From assembly GCA_002346535.1 (NCBI GenBank), contig DDZZ01000041.1, forward strand, positions 30,871 through 94,870: a stretch of 64,000 bases of DNA, read 5' to 3'. This DNA comes from Opitutales bacterium UBA2995. GTDB lineage: Bacteria > Verrucomicrobiota > Verrucomicrobiia > Opitutales > UBA2995. A program made the translations under genes and the position numbers. Below the pieces are notes generated by a model. The model was not told the DNA's origin and made no database searches. It saw only the letters and a program-made list of their open reading frames with translations. Shown here one piece after another: positions 26,367 through 35,694 of this stretch. The stretch's first letter is position 1; every line of letters starts with the position of its first letter.

Positions 26367-27683
26367 ATGTCTTCTCAAATTAAACAAAAAATGGTGTCGC
26401 GTCGCGAGTTTATCGAACTAAGTGGCAAGGCTGCCGCTGCAGCAGCTGTATCCACCTTGGCATCTCCCTCACTAACCTTGGGGTCGGACCCAATGGCCAA
26501 TCCCGTCAGGGTAGCACATATTGGCATGGGCGTGCGAGGAGGCCGCCTGCTCCAATACACATCTTCAATTCCCTCCGCCAAAGTTGTAGCCATTTGCGAT
26601 GTTTACAAACCTCACATGCAAAAGGGAGTATATGGAGCGAACAATCCGGAAGTAAAATCCTACCACGACTACAGAGATCTGCTGGACGATCCAGAAATCG
26701 AGGCCGTTGTCATTGCCTGCCCGGATCATTGGCACGAAAAAATGCTCATCGACGCGGTGAAGACAGGTAAGGACGTTTACTGCGAAAAGGGCTGGACGAC
26801 TTCGGTGTCAGCCGCAAAACGAATGCGCGCAGCGGTAAAGAAATATGGCCGGGTCATGCAACTCGGGCACCAGGGGCGCCAATATGCGGCAGCAGATGTC
26901 GCACGAAAGATGATCGAGGATGGAGCTTTGGGAGACATTACATTGATCAAAATCGGGCGTTACTTCAACGGCACGGCCGACCGACCAGCTTGGCGCTGGT
27001 ATGGAGATTACTCAAATTACGTTAAACCCGATGCAAAACAGGTCATAAAAGATCTCGACTGGAAACGCTGGCTTGGATCTTCAAAACGAATCGATTTTAA
27101 TGAGAGACATTTTTGGCACTGGCGTTGTTACTGGGAATATGGCACCGGCCAGGCAGGAGATCTACTATCTCATGAAACAGACTTTATACAATCCATAACC
27201 ACTTTCGGTATCCCCAGCCATTGTAACTGCTCCGGGCTAAATGCATTCTGGAAGGATGACCGGGAAGTCCCAGATACCTGGATGTCCACCTACCAATGGG
27301 ATGATAAAAATTGCACCATGCTATTTGAGGGCAGCCAAAACTCAAAGCGTATGCAAACACCAGAATTCGTTGGTCGCGGCGCACGCATGATATTCAACAA
27401 CATTGGACAATCGGCATCGCGTTTTGAGGTTTACGCAGATGACCGAGCTTATGTTCCATCGCAGTACCCACAACCGCAACCCACTTTTACCTTCGCAGCA
27501 GGCAAAGAACACAGGAAACCAAGCCACATGGAAAACTTTCTGCAATGCGTGCGTACGAGGGAAAAGGCCTGGTGCAACGAAGACGAAGCCTTCATCGAGG
27601 CGGTCACCATGCTTATGTCGGTCGAATCCTACAAGAAACGTCGTCAGGTTCGTTGGGATCCCAGACGGGAACGCATCGTGTAA
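26367..27683 (+). CDS. Gfo/Idh/MocA-family oxidoreductase, Tat-exported
   Basis: NAD(P)-dependent sugar oxidoreductase fold. The N-terminus carries a twin-arginine signal (SRREFIELSGKAAAAAAVSTLA), so the folded protein is exported with its cofactor. Rossmann motif VRVAHIGMGVRGGRLL at about 48-63, then ICDVYKPHMQKG and DHWHEKMLIDAVKTGKDVYCEKG; the usual EKP is EKG here. WRWYGDYSNYVKPDAKQVIKDLDWKRWLG and HFWHWRCYWEYGTGQAGDLLSHETDF belong to the exported planctomycete/verrucomicrobial subgroup. 438 residues. It is followed by a cytochrome c/propeller gene after 70 bases on the same strand, a pairing suggesting periplasmic carbohydrate oxidation. Substrate unknown. Confidence 0.87.
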   Translation: MSSQIKQKMVSRREFIELSGKAAAAAAVSTLASPSLTLGSDPMANPVRVAHIGMGVRGGRLLQYTSSIPSAKVVAICDVYKPHMQKGVYGANNPEVKSYHDYRDLLDDPEIEAVVIACPDHWHEKMLIDAVKTGKDVYCEKGWTTSVSAAKRMRAAVKKYGRVMQLGHQGRQYAAADVARKMIEDGALGDITLIKIGRYFNGTADRPAWRWYGDYSNYVKPDAKQVIKDLDWKRWLGSSKRIDFNERHFWHWRCYWEYGTGQAGDLLSHETDFIQSITTFGIPSHCNCSGLNAFWKDDREVPDTWMSTYQWDDKNCTMLFEGSQNSKRMQTPEFVGRGARMIFNNIGQSASRFEVYADDRAYVPSQYPQPQPTFTFAAGKEHRKPSHMENFLQCVRTREKAWCNEDEAFIEAVTMLMSVESYKKRRQVRWDPRRERIV

Positions 27684-27753
27684 TCGGAAAATATCATTTG
27701 CTATAAAGACTGCTGGGGAAATAAATCACCTCAACTGAACTTGAAGAATCCAT

Positions 27754-30489
27754 GTGAAATCATTACTCACATTTCTTAGCGTCCTCATATTGCTCGCCGT
27801 TGATCTGCTTCAGGCTCAGGACCATAGTCCGATACCAGCGACAATGCTCTTGCCGGAATCTGCGCTGCCTGAATACGAAAAGGAAATCGACCATGCCGGT
27901 TACATCAGTATGGATGTCGATCGCGGTGTGTTGACTCGGGGCAACCTAACCTACCAGAACATCTGCTATAATTGTCATGGTGACCTCGCCCTGCCCGGTT
28001 CAATCCCGGATTCTTTGCGATTCAGCGAAGAACAGTTCAAGCACGGAAACGATCCATACACCATGTACCTCAGCACTACACGTGGTTGGGGTAAAATGGC
28101 TCCCCTGGTTCAGCTGACCCCGAAGGAAAAGTACGAAGTGATTCACTTCATTCGCGAGAAATACATTAAGCCGAACAATCCAGGCCAATATTTTGAAGTA
28201 ACCAAAGATTACTTGGAAGGCTTGCCCAAGGGAACTTCTCGTGGCCCAAAACCAGTCAAACGAGAGCCCTGGAAAGATTTCCATTACGGAAGCTTCATAA
28301 TGAAATCTTTGGAATTGGTGGGGCCTGATACTCTACCTCAGCCCCGTTTTACCGCGGAACAAATTGCCTGGGAAAGAGCGGGAAACCCCAGGGCCGACAC
28401 CCTTTCGCCAAATGCAAATATCGCCTACAAAGGCATTGCCATGCGTTTGGATGAGGGCGAAGGCGGCATGCCCAAAGGCAAGGCATTTACCCTATTCGAG
28501 CATGACACGCTCCGCTTGGTGGGGGCATGGATAGGCGAAGGATTTATTGATTGGAATGAAATACAACTCGATGGCACGCATGAAGCCCATGCAAAATCGG
28601 TAGGAGAAGCTCAATTCGAATTACTTGATGGACCTGGCTGGGCTAACCCCAAAAACGGAAAGTTCACTGATCCTCGCTTTATAGGTAAAGATGGACGACG
28701 ATTTGGACCCCTTCCAGACTCCTGGGCAAAATATCTTGGGCTATACCAGTATGGTAATCGGCAGGTCATATCCTACAGAATCGGAGATACAAAAATCCTG
28801 GAATCGCACCGCTTCATTGATTCCGGATCAAAACCTGTCTTTTCACGAATCCTAAACATTGGAAAATCCTCCAGTGATCTGATAACCCGAATTGCCAAAT
28901 TCGGTATTGGAATCACCACTACAAGCACTCAGGTGAAACAAGGAAAGGAGGGGAATATATTAACCTTGGAGATTCCCGCCGAGGCGACACCCCTGAATAT
29001 TGAAATATTCCTGGCCAAGGAAATGTCAGGAAAATTGGAGGAGCTTGCCGCCCACATCAATCCCGAAGACTTGACGCCACTTACCAAAGGCGGGCCCAGC
29101 CGCTGGCCACAAGTCCTGGAAACACCCATCATTAAAAGTCCGACCTCTGGCGGGTTCACGTGGGATAAATTGTCCAGACCTTTGGTTAATCCATGGAATA
29201 GCCAACTCAGGGCAACAGGTGTAGACTTTTCTCCGGACGGGAACTCCGCCTACATTCCCTGTTGGGACGGCGAAGTCTGGCGGGTGGATGGTATTGCAGA
29301 AAACAAGGATACCGTAACGTGGCATCGCATCGCAGAGGGACTTTACCAGCCTTTGGGTGTAAAATTAGTGGATGGGAACATTTACCTCACCTGTCGCGAT
29401 CAATTGGTAATACTCAGAGATTTCAACGGAGACGGAGAAACCGATTTCTACGAAGCCTTCAACACGGACCAGCAAACCACCGAGCACTTTCACGAGTTTG
29501 CCATGGGTCTGCAAATCGATGAGGAAGGTAATTTTTATTACGCGAAAAGCGCGCGCCATGCCAAAGATTCATTGGTGGAACAACATGGCACGCTGATCAA
29601 GGTCTCGCCCGACGGCAGCCAAAGCGAAATCATCGCCCACGGATTCCGCGCGGCTAATGGTGTCTGTATTAATCCAGATGGAACGTTTATTGTCACCGAC
29701 CAGGAAGGCCATTGGAATCCGATGAATAGAATCAACTGGGTAAAACCCGGAAATCGGTTTTATGGCAACATGTATGGCTACGGCGCACCTGAGGACACTT
29801 CTGATTCGGCCATGGAACAGCCACTTGTATGGATTGCAGAAGGATTTGACAGGTCGCCCGCGGAACTCTTGTGGGTCGAGAGCGAAAGCTGGGGGCCTCT
29901 AAATGGCAGTTTACTGAACCTATCTTACGGCCACGGCCGGCTGGAAATCCTACCCTTCGAAGTTATCAATGGTCAGCACCAGGGGGGCATGGTTCGATTG
30001 CCTATTCCGGATCTTCCCACTGGCATCATGCGGGGTCGCTTTCACCCCAACGGCGACTTGTTTGTATGCGGTATGTCCGCATGGGGAACTAACCAGATGG
30101 ACTTGCCAGGCGCGTTGTACCGGATCCGTGCAACGGGAAAACCGGTACATTTACCAACCGACTTAAAAGCCTACGACACGGGACTGGAAATCACTTTTTC
30201 AGATCCCTTAAATACAAAATCAGCTGAAATTGCCGAAAATTACTCTTTGTCAACCTGGGACCTCAAAAGATCATCTAAATATGGTTCGATTCACTACAAC
30301 AAAAAATATCCAAATGTGTCTTCCGCCCGGTTATCCGAGGACAGAAAAACCCTTTTCCTGGCCATTCCAGGGATTGAACCCGTTTGGCAGATGCTGCTGG
30401 AGTACGAGCTTGAAGGATCCAAAGGAGAGCCGGTAAGCGGCATATTGCAAAACACGATTTATAACTTACGCGAAAGTGGGAGAAAATAA
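27754..30489 (+). CDS. Secreted cytochrome c/beta-propeller fusion protein
   Basis: 911 residues from a GTG start with a signal peptide (SLLTFLSVLILLAVDLLQA). A c-type heme motif CYNCH sits near residue 71 in NICYNCHGDL, with a probable Met ligand in WGKMAPLVQL. A central beta-rich domain follows (about 190-440; LYQYGNRQVISYRIGDTKILE). Residues about 460-800 resemble a six-blade propeller of the sugar-dehydrogenase/NHL type (VDFSPDGNSAYIPCWDGEVWRVDG, GFRAANGVCINPDGTFIVTDQEGHW). Such proteins are abundant in Planctomycetes and Verrucomicrobia and usually act as periplasmic dehydrogenases or electron carriers; no specific substrate can be named. Probably cotranscribed with the preceding oxidoreductase. 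Confidence 0.78.
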   Translation: MKSLLTFLSVLILLAVDLLQAQDHSPIPATMLLPESALPEYEKEIDHAGYISMDVDRGVLTRGNLTYQNICYNCHGDLALPGSIPDSLRFSEEQFKHGNDPYTMYLSTTRGWGKMAPLVQLTPKEKYEVIHFIREKYIKPNNPGQYFEVTKDYLEGLPKGTSRGPKPVKREPWKDFHYGSFIMKSLELVGPDTLPQPRFTAEQIAWERAGNPRADTLSPNANIAYKGIAMRLDEGEGGMPKGKAFTLFEHDTLRLVGAWIGEGFIDWNEIQLDGTHEAHAKSVGEAQFELLDGPGWANPKNGKFTDPRFIGKDGRRFGPLPDSWAKYLGLYQYGNRQVISYRIGDTKILESHRFIDSGSKPVFSRILNIGKSSSDLITRIAKFGIGITTTSTQVKQGKEGNILTLEIPAEATPLNIEIFLAKEMSGKLEELAAHINPEDLTPLTKGGPSRWPQVLETPIIKSPTSGGFTWDKLSRPLVNPWNSQLRATGVDFSPDGNSAYIPCWDGEVWRVDGIAENKDTVTWHRIAEGLYQPLGVKLVDGNIYLTCRDQLVILRDFNGDGETDFYEAFNTDQQTTEHFHEFAMGLQIDEEGNFYYAKSARHAKDSLVEQHGTLIKVSPDGSQSEIIAHGFRAANGVCINPDGTFIVTDQEGHWNPMNRINWVKPGNRFYGNMYGYGAPEDTSDSAMEQPLVWIAEGFDRSPAELLWVESESWGPLNGSLLNLSYGHGRLEILPFEVINGQHQGGMVRLPIPDLPTGIMRGRFHPNGDLFVCGMSAWGTNQMDLPGALYRIRATGKPVHLPTDLKAYDTGLEITFSDPLNTKSAEIAENYSLSTWDLKRSSKYGSIHYNKKYPNVSSARLSEDRKTLFLAIPGIEPVWQMLLEYELEGSKGEPVSGILQNTIYNLRESGRK

Positions 30490-30496
30490 ACTAGTA

Positions 30497-31380
30497 ATGG
30501 ATCGGAGGATACAACATATAATCCTGTCTCTGCTCCTTATAGCCAGTTGCGGATTACGAGCGCCTCGCCCAAACATAATCGTTATTCTCTTCGATTATCT
30601 GGGATAAGGTCACTTGGCCAGTTACGGTCATCCCATATCCAGAGTCCAGTTCTTGATCAAATGGCTATTGAAGGCATTCCATTTACCGATTTTTATTCGG
30701 TAGCTCCTGTATGCTCGCCTGCTCGTGTCGGATTATTAACAGGTCGCAGCCCAAACCGGGCAGGTGTTTATGATCGGATTCCCGAAGCTGGAGACCTGAA
30801 GCCGAATGTCTGTGAACAAGTGCACATGCGCAGAAATAAAACAACAATTCCTGAGTTACTCAAAAAAGGAGGCTAAGCAACAGCCATGGCTGGTAAATGG
30901 CACTGCGATTCCGAGTTCAATTCACCCATACAACAACAACCGGACGATTTTGGTTTCGATCATTGACTGGCCACCAAAAAAATCCCGACCAGCCAGCTTC
31001 TGTGAGCTCGCCGGAATGGCACCTCCAGAAAAAAGAAAGTTGAATGGCATCAGCCTCATTCCCGCATTTAAGAACCTGCCTTTCATAAGGGAAAACCATT
31101 GGTCTGGGCCTATTACAATGCAATCAATGAACACCGCGAGGCAATTCGCCATAGGAGGTGGAAAATTCTGGCCCGTCTGAATCTACCGAAGTTTCAAAAC
31201 TTGCATACGGGCAACATCGATCAAGTAAAAGCTGCGTATCGAGTCGAAATAGAAATTTATGACCTGACCGCAGAAATTGGAGAAACCAAAAACCTGGCCA
31301 ACGAGCACCTAAGCAGAAAAAACGGTTTTCCAATAAAATTAGCCGCCAATACAAGAAACTGCGGAACAATTCTTCAGTGT
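30497..31380 (+). pseudogene. Broken sulfatase gene
   Basis: An ATG eight bases after the cytochrome gene opens a signal peptide (HIILSLLLIASCGLRA) and the sulfatase start RPNIIVILFDYLG, stopped at once by TAA. In other frames follow TDFYSVAPVCSPARVGLLTGRSP with the formylglycine-type motif CSPAR, TTIPELLKKGG, a stop, MAGKWHCDSEF and DDFGFDH. Further on come VWAYYNAINEHREAIRHRRWKIL and LTAEIGETKNLANEH, the C-terminal region of the family. The middle third is deleted and one of the paired metal Asp residues is Tyr. At least four lesions, so no function is expected. Confidence 0.78.
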
Positions 31381-31386
31381 GGAAAG

Positions 31387-32598
31387 CTAAGTCCCTATCT
31401 CAACTTCACGAACCCATTGTTGATTGGCTTCCCAATAGGTTTGCTTGAGGGCGATCTCATCATCTTCAGATGAAGGTTGAATTCTTCCATTAACATCAAT
31501 AGCGCGCGATACCAGGCTGTGTTTACCTGGATCAAATGCACCCAGGTCGGCCGAGAAAAACCTCCAGCAATATTTTCGATTAGGCTCGCGATCCAAAACA
31601 GAGTCCTGCCAGGGACCGTCGTTGACTTTAACCTGAATTTTTTTAATGGGAGTACCGTCCCCCCAGGCAGCCCCATAGGCCCGCATCGGAAATTTTCCAT
31701 TCTGCTCAGACCTTTGAGTTACACGCGCGATGATTGATTTCAGCCGCATACGACCCACTGAGTGTTCGACATTGACCACCTGATCCCCCCAGCGCTCTCC
31801 ACGAACGGTAACATAGTCACGGCCCATATAACGACCGACGTAACGCTGGGATCGCAGCTCGATCCGCGTCAGCCATTTAACATTGGCAATACCGTACCAA
31901 CCAGGGACGATCAGCCTTAAGGGCGCGCCATGACGTTGGCTAAGCGGTTCTCCGTTGCGCTCGTAAGCCAAAAGGCAATTTTCACCAAGGGCATCATCTA
32001 GTGAGAGGCTGCGCCCGAACGGAACCTCCACCTCCAACTCACGCTTGGAACTTGGTCTAAGAGTTTCCACCTTCGTGTCTTCCCCGTAAAAAACGACCTC
32101 GATTGCTTTGGAATCAACTCGGACTTTTTTCAGGAGCGAATTCAAGGGAGTGCCGGTCCATTTGCTGTTATAGATCGCATTCATGAATCCCTTGCTCGAG
32201 CCATTTCCAGAGCATTCGAGAGTCATGTATTCATCCTTTCGTGGAAGCTTTTTGATCTCATCCATGGTCAAGGTGAGCGGACGCTTAACCAAGCCTTCAA
32301 TTTCGAGTCGGAAATTTTCCAAGCCAACTTCTGGGATACCGTAGTGCTGCACGTTGAAAGCCTGATCGACAGGTGTCAGCCAGTCGTTCAACTGTTCCCA
32401 ATCTAGACGGTTTTGCTGATTACGCGGCATATCCAGGAAGGATACCAACACTTCGTCATCTGCTTCCGGGGTAAAGGCCCAGGAAGGAAGTTTCAAAGGT
32501 ACAGCACTCATTGCAGCGGCGGCCAGTCCGGTTTTCATAATCATTCGCCGATCAATTCTTTTAGCGTTCAGGTGAGTGTCGGAAGAGGAAGCATTCAT
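31387..32598 (-). CDS. Sulfite-oxidase-type molybdopterin enzyme, exported
   Basis: Molybdopterin protein of the sulfite oxidase family. The molybdenum-ligating Cys is C129 in TLECSGNGSSKG, with the family pattern LPRKDEYMTLECSGNG. The N-terminus has a twin-arginine-like leader (IDRRMIMKTGLAAAAMSAVPL) suited to export of a cofactor-loaded enzyme. HGAPLRLIVPGWYGIANVKWL is another diagnostic block, and the C-terminal 120 residues form the Mo-co dimerisation domain (YGAAWGDGTPIKKIQVKVNDGPW). Members oxidise sulfite to sulfate, or have other substrates. No cytochrome subunit is adjacent. It ends just downstream of the broken sulfatase and is divergent from an intact one, which gives a sulfur theme; the physiological donor is not shown. 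Confidence 0.85.
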   Translation of the reverse strand: MNASSSDTHLNAKRIDRRMIMKTGLAAAAMSAVPLKLPSWAFTPEADDEVLVSFLDMPRNQQNRLDWEQLNDWLTPVDQAFNVQHYGIPEVGLENFRLEIEGLVKRPLTLTMDEIKKLPRKDEYMTLECSGNGSSKGFMNAIYNSKWTGTPLNSLLKKVRVDSKAIEVVFYGEDTKVETLRPSSKRELEVEVPFGRSLSLDDALGENCLLAYERNGEPLSQRHGAPLRLIVPGWYGIANVKWLTRIELRSQRYVGRYMGRDYVTVRGERWGDQVVNVEHSVGRMRLKSIIARVTQRSEQNGKFPMRAYGAAWGDGTPIKKIQVKVNDGPWQDSVLDREPNRKYCWRFFSADLGAFDPGKHSLVSRAIDVNGRIQPSSEDDEIALKQTYWEANQQWVREVEIGT

Positions 32599-32702
32599 AG
32601 GTAATAAGGCTACTTACAGTCGGAAGAATGTCCAACCATTAGGGATTGTGGGCTAAAGAATGAGGTTTTCACACATGCCGAAATACATTTTTATCCTAAA
32701 TC

Positions 32703-34205
32703 ATGAAAAATTTCAGAATTCTCATTTGCTCTGTTTTAATGGTCTTCAGCCTCGGAATTTTAAAAGCAGAAAGACCAAATATTCTTTTTGTTACCGTGGA
32801 CGACATGAATTGTGACTCGGTTGGTGTATTTGGTTCAAAGCTGGAGGGGACTACCCCGAATATGGATGCCTTTGCAAAGCAGGGTCTGCGATTTAAATAT
32901 GCTCACGTCCAGGTTGGGAATTGTATGCCTGGTCGCAACGTAATGTTCTCGGGCCTATTTTCACACAACAACAGGATGGAAGGATTCTATGAAATTTCGG
33001 ATCCCGACTACCCCCACATCAGCGACCTGATGAAGGAAGGTGGTTATTTATCAATAATATTTGGGAAGGTTGCCCATTCGAGTCCCAATACACCTTGGAA
33101 TTGGAGTTTGAATCTCGATGTCATAGACGGGGAAAAACTTCACATCAAAGATCCTAATTCCTACTACCGGGCAACCCGGCGCGGAATCGCTGAAAGCAAA
33201 AAAGCCGGGAAACGGTTTTTTCTGAATGTCAATATTTCGGATCCGCATAAACCGTTTTACGGCATGACCTCCAGACAGCAGCTGAAGGACGATCCCTACA
33301 AACCATCCAAAATGTTTACTCGAGAAGAAATGCCTGTCCCGGGTTTTCTGTTCGACGATCCTCAAGTCCGGTTTGAGCTGGCCTACTATTACATGTCAGT
33401 TCGCAGGGCAGACGATTGTTTCGGAGAAGTGCTCAGAGCCCTGGAAGAATCCGGACAATCTCAAAATACCCTAGTCATGTTTCTGTCTGACCACGGCATG
33501 CCACTTCCTTTTGCCAAAACTGCTCTCTGGCACCATAGCACGCACACACCCTGGATGGTTCGTTGGCCCGGTAATACTCAACCGAATAGCATAGATGACC
33601 AACACATGATATCTGCTGTCGACCTGATGCCGACGTTGCTCGAAGCAGCTGAGATCCAAACCGATACTAAATTTGATGGTCGTTCGTTTCTCCCTCTATT
33701 ACACGGCAAAACCCAAAATAACAGAAGCTATATTATAAAAGAGTACAACGAAAACGTAGCCGGTGGCCGTCACCCGATGCGAGGTGTTCAGACGAAAGAA
33801 TATCTATACCTTTTCAATCCTTGGTCTGACGGTACCAACAAATTTAAAACAGCCACCAAGGGTACGCTGACTTATGTACGGATGAACGAAATAGCGCAGA
33901 CAGATCCGGTAATGGAAGAACGCTTACGGTTCTTTAATCACCGTGTAATTGAGGAACTTTACGATATCCGAACCGATCCGGACTGCTTAAACAACCTGGC
34001 AAATCACCCGGACTACAGAGACCAAATGGATTTTTCTCGAGCTACCCTCAAAAAGTGGATGGTAAAATCCAAGGATCATGCACTTGAAGCACTGGAAAAC
34101 CTAAAGGATCCCGAAAGCATGTATGCTTACGTGGCACGTTACCAAAAAGAAGCCTACGCCCGCATTGAAGCACGTAAAGCCGCTCTTATAAATAGATTAA
34201 GGTAA
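32703..34205 (+). CDS. Sulfatase, secreted
   Basis: 500 residues with a signal peptide (ILICSVLMVFSLGILKA) and then the metal site RPNILFVTVDDMNCD. The formylglycine precursor is C74 in NCMPGRNV, matching C-x-P-x-R, so maturation by a formylglycine-generating enzyme is expected; none is in this window. SDHGMPLPFAKTALWHHSTHTPWMVRWPG and LYDIRTDPDCLNNLANHPDYRDQ are the later family blocks. The sulfate ester substrate cannot be told; the closest style is the heparan/choline-sulfatase-like group found in large numbers in marine Verrucomicrobiota. Divergent from the sulfite-oxidase gene across about 100 bases. Confidence 0.9.
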   Translation: MKNFRILICSVLMVFSLGILKAERPNILFVTVDDMNCDSVGVFGSKLEGTTPNMDAFAKQGLRFKYAHVQVGNCMPGRNVMFSGLFSHNNRMEGFYEISDPDYPHISDLMKEGGYLSIIFGKVAHSSPNTPWNWSLNLDVIDGEKLHIKDPNSYYRATRRGIAESKKAGKRFFLNVNISDPHKPFYGMTSRQQLKDDPYKPSKMFTREEMPVPGFLFDDPQVRFELAYYYMSVRRADDCFGEVLRALEESGQSQNTLVMFLSDHGMPLPFAKTALWHHSTHTPWMVRWPGNTQPNSIDDQHMISAVDLMPTLLEAAEIQTDTKFDGRSFLPLLHGKTQNNRSYIIKEYNENVAGGRHPMRGVQTKEYLYLFNPWSDGTNKFKTATKGTLTYVRMNEIAQTDPVMEERLRFFNHRVIEELYDIRTDPDCLNNLANHPDYRDQMDFSRATLKKWMVKSKDHALEALENLKDPESMYAYVARYQKEAYARIEARKAALINRLR

Positions 34206-34228
34206 TACCTATCCGGTAAAACGTTCAG

Positions 34229-34792
34229 TCAGCCGAGTTTTTTAATTTCATTGATGACCGTGGCCGTATCTTCAGTGGCTTGAACTTTATCGTTTTTGTA
34301 AAAAACTCTGCCGTCCTTACCGATGATAAACGTCCATCGCATGGTGGTAATGCCGCGAGACAATGTATGCGTAATTCCATCGACTTCGCGTTCGATTGAA
34401 TTACCCCCGCGTGTGGCCACACCAAATTGCTTGGCTATACTACCGTTCGGATCTGAAAGGAGGGTGAAGTTCAAGTCATTGACTTGCTTGAATAGTTGCA
34501 AATTGCTCACGGAGTCACCACTCACACCAACTACAACCGCATCGACTTCATTCATCGTCGCCGACTGATCGCGATAGGAACATGCTTGTTTTGTGCAACC
34601 ACCTGTCATCGCTGCCGGATAAAAGTACACCACGACGTTCTTTTTCCCAAGGTGTTCCGATAGCTGCCAAAGTAAACCGTTATCGTCGTTAGCCGCAAAA
34701 GGCTCAACCTTGGACCCTACGTCCAAACCTGCAAACGCAGAAATAGCACTGATTAATAAGAAAACTGAAACTAGCTGAAGCGATTTTTTCAT
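34229..34792 (-). CDS. Peroxiredoxin, Bcp/AhpC-TSA type, exported
   Basis: 187 residues with a signal peptide (QLVSVFLLISAISAFA), so a periplasmic thiol peroxidase. The peroxidatic Cys is C66 and a second Cys C71 follows at the Bcp spacing in AMTGGCTKQACSYRD. WQLSEHLGKKNVVVYFYPAAM, VVGVSGDSVSNLQLFKQ and FTLLSDPNGSIAKQFGV are Prx/Bcp blocks. RWTFIIGKDGRVFYK near the end is typical. No thioredoxin partner is adjacent, although a TlpA-like lipoprotein lies 3.8 kb downstream. Convergent with the secreted sulfatase across a 23-base gap. Confidence 0.9.
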   Translation of the reverse strand: MKKSLQLVSVFLLISAISAFAGLDVGSKVEPFAANDDNGLLWQLSEHLGKKNVVVYFYPAAMTGGCTKQACSYRDQSATMNEVDAVVVGVSGDSVSNLQLFKQVNDLNFTLLSDPNGSIAKQFGVATRGGNSIEREVDGITHTLSRGITTMRWTFIIGKDGRVFYKNDKVQATEDTATVINEIKKLG

Positions 34793-34920
34793 AACTAAGG
34801 TATTATGGTACTCATGAATTGGGTCAAACGGAATTCAATTTCAGGAATCCTCGACCTTCTTTAATTGAATTCTGGAGTCTATCCCCTTGCCCTGCTAAGT
34901 GGCTTCACTAACTTCATTAA

Positions 34921-35042
34921 ATGCCCCGAGTTAAAATGCGACAAATCGCCCAAGAATCGGGCGTATCGATCACCGCCGTTTCCTTGGCCATGCGTGGCAG
35001 TAGTCGTGTGAGTCAACAAAAGACGGACGAACCCTCACTTCT
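34921..35042 (+). pseudogene. N-terminal fragment of a LacI-type regulator
   Basis: The frame from the ATG at 34921 begins VKMRQIAQESGVSITAVSLAMRGSSRVSQQ, an unmistakable LacI-family helix-turn-helix of about 30 residues, and then loses sense (KTDEPSLLTSSKTK). No ligand-binding domain follows. Instead, within a few bases the sequence becomes TonB-receptor-like in another frame. The two fragments appear joined by a deletion, or by decay of a regulator-receptor pair. Confidence 0.72.
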
Positions 35043-35618
35043 AACTTCGAGCAAAACCAAAGCTTCCGAGATACACGTGAGATCGACTCTCTAATGTTGG
35101 CAACTCAGAGTTATTTCTAGGAAGACCGGGTCATTTTGACCCTCGGTGTTCGCAAGGATGATTTCTTGAACCTGTCTCCAAACCACTTCAACTACCCCGT
35201 TTCTGGTTGGCGAACGGAAAACGACTTCGATAATCCGCAGATTACTCAGCTAGGTGGTGAAGGAACTGAAAACTACGATGTGGTTTTTCGTGCCAACGAT
35301 ATCCTTCCACTCTCGGCCAAGAACGCCGGTTTGTCTGCCTTTGCAGAAAGGGATATCGGTCTGCCAGGAGAACCCGGCCAACCTGTGCCAGTACCGGCTT
35401 GGGAATCAGAAGACTTTTCCATTATGTTAGATCTCATGGATGGTCGACTATTCATAAAAGGTACGGTATATGAAACATCAGGTCAGAAGGAATCTTCCTT
35501 CATTTCCTTTAACAACTTCAGCGAAATCGGTGCGATCAACAACATCTACGACAACCTGGCGACCGGCGCTCCGGATGCTGATCCTCCCATTGCACCGTTT
35601 ATAACCGAAGCCGTCTAA
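35043..35618 (+). pseudogene. Fragment of a TonB-dependent receptor
   Basis: The frame NFEQNQSFRDTREIDSLMLATQSYF, a TAG at 35118, then EDRVILTLGVRKDDFLNLSPNHF matches the barrel segment of the Opitutae-type TonB-dependent receptors I recall, with alternating strand residues and the phrase E-D-R-x-x-x-T-x-G-x-R. The rest (GEGTENYDVVFRANDILPL, ESEDFSIMLDLMDGRLFIKGTVY) is beta-rich, ending at a stop without the aromatic C-terminal signature. It lacks plug, N-terminus and much of the barrel. The open frame from 35136 is not a gene of its own. Confidence 0.6.
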
Positions 35619-35694
35619 ATGGGATAATAAGTCAGCAGAGACCTCGCACCATGCTCTTGACCCAACGAAGCGTCCGATGGCAGACTTTTCCTAG

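Noticed and set aside
35136..35618. 160-codon frame as an independent gene
   Set aside because: Coding continues upstream of its first Met in the same frame with TonB-receptor sequence, interrupted only by a TAG, so it is the rest of a pseudogene.
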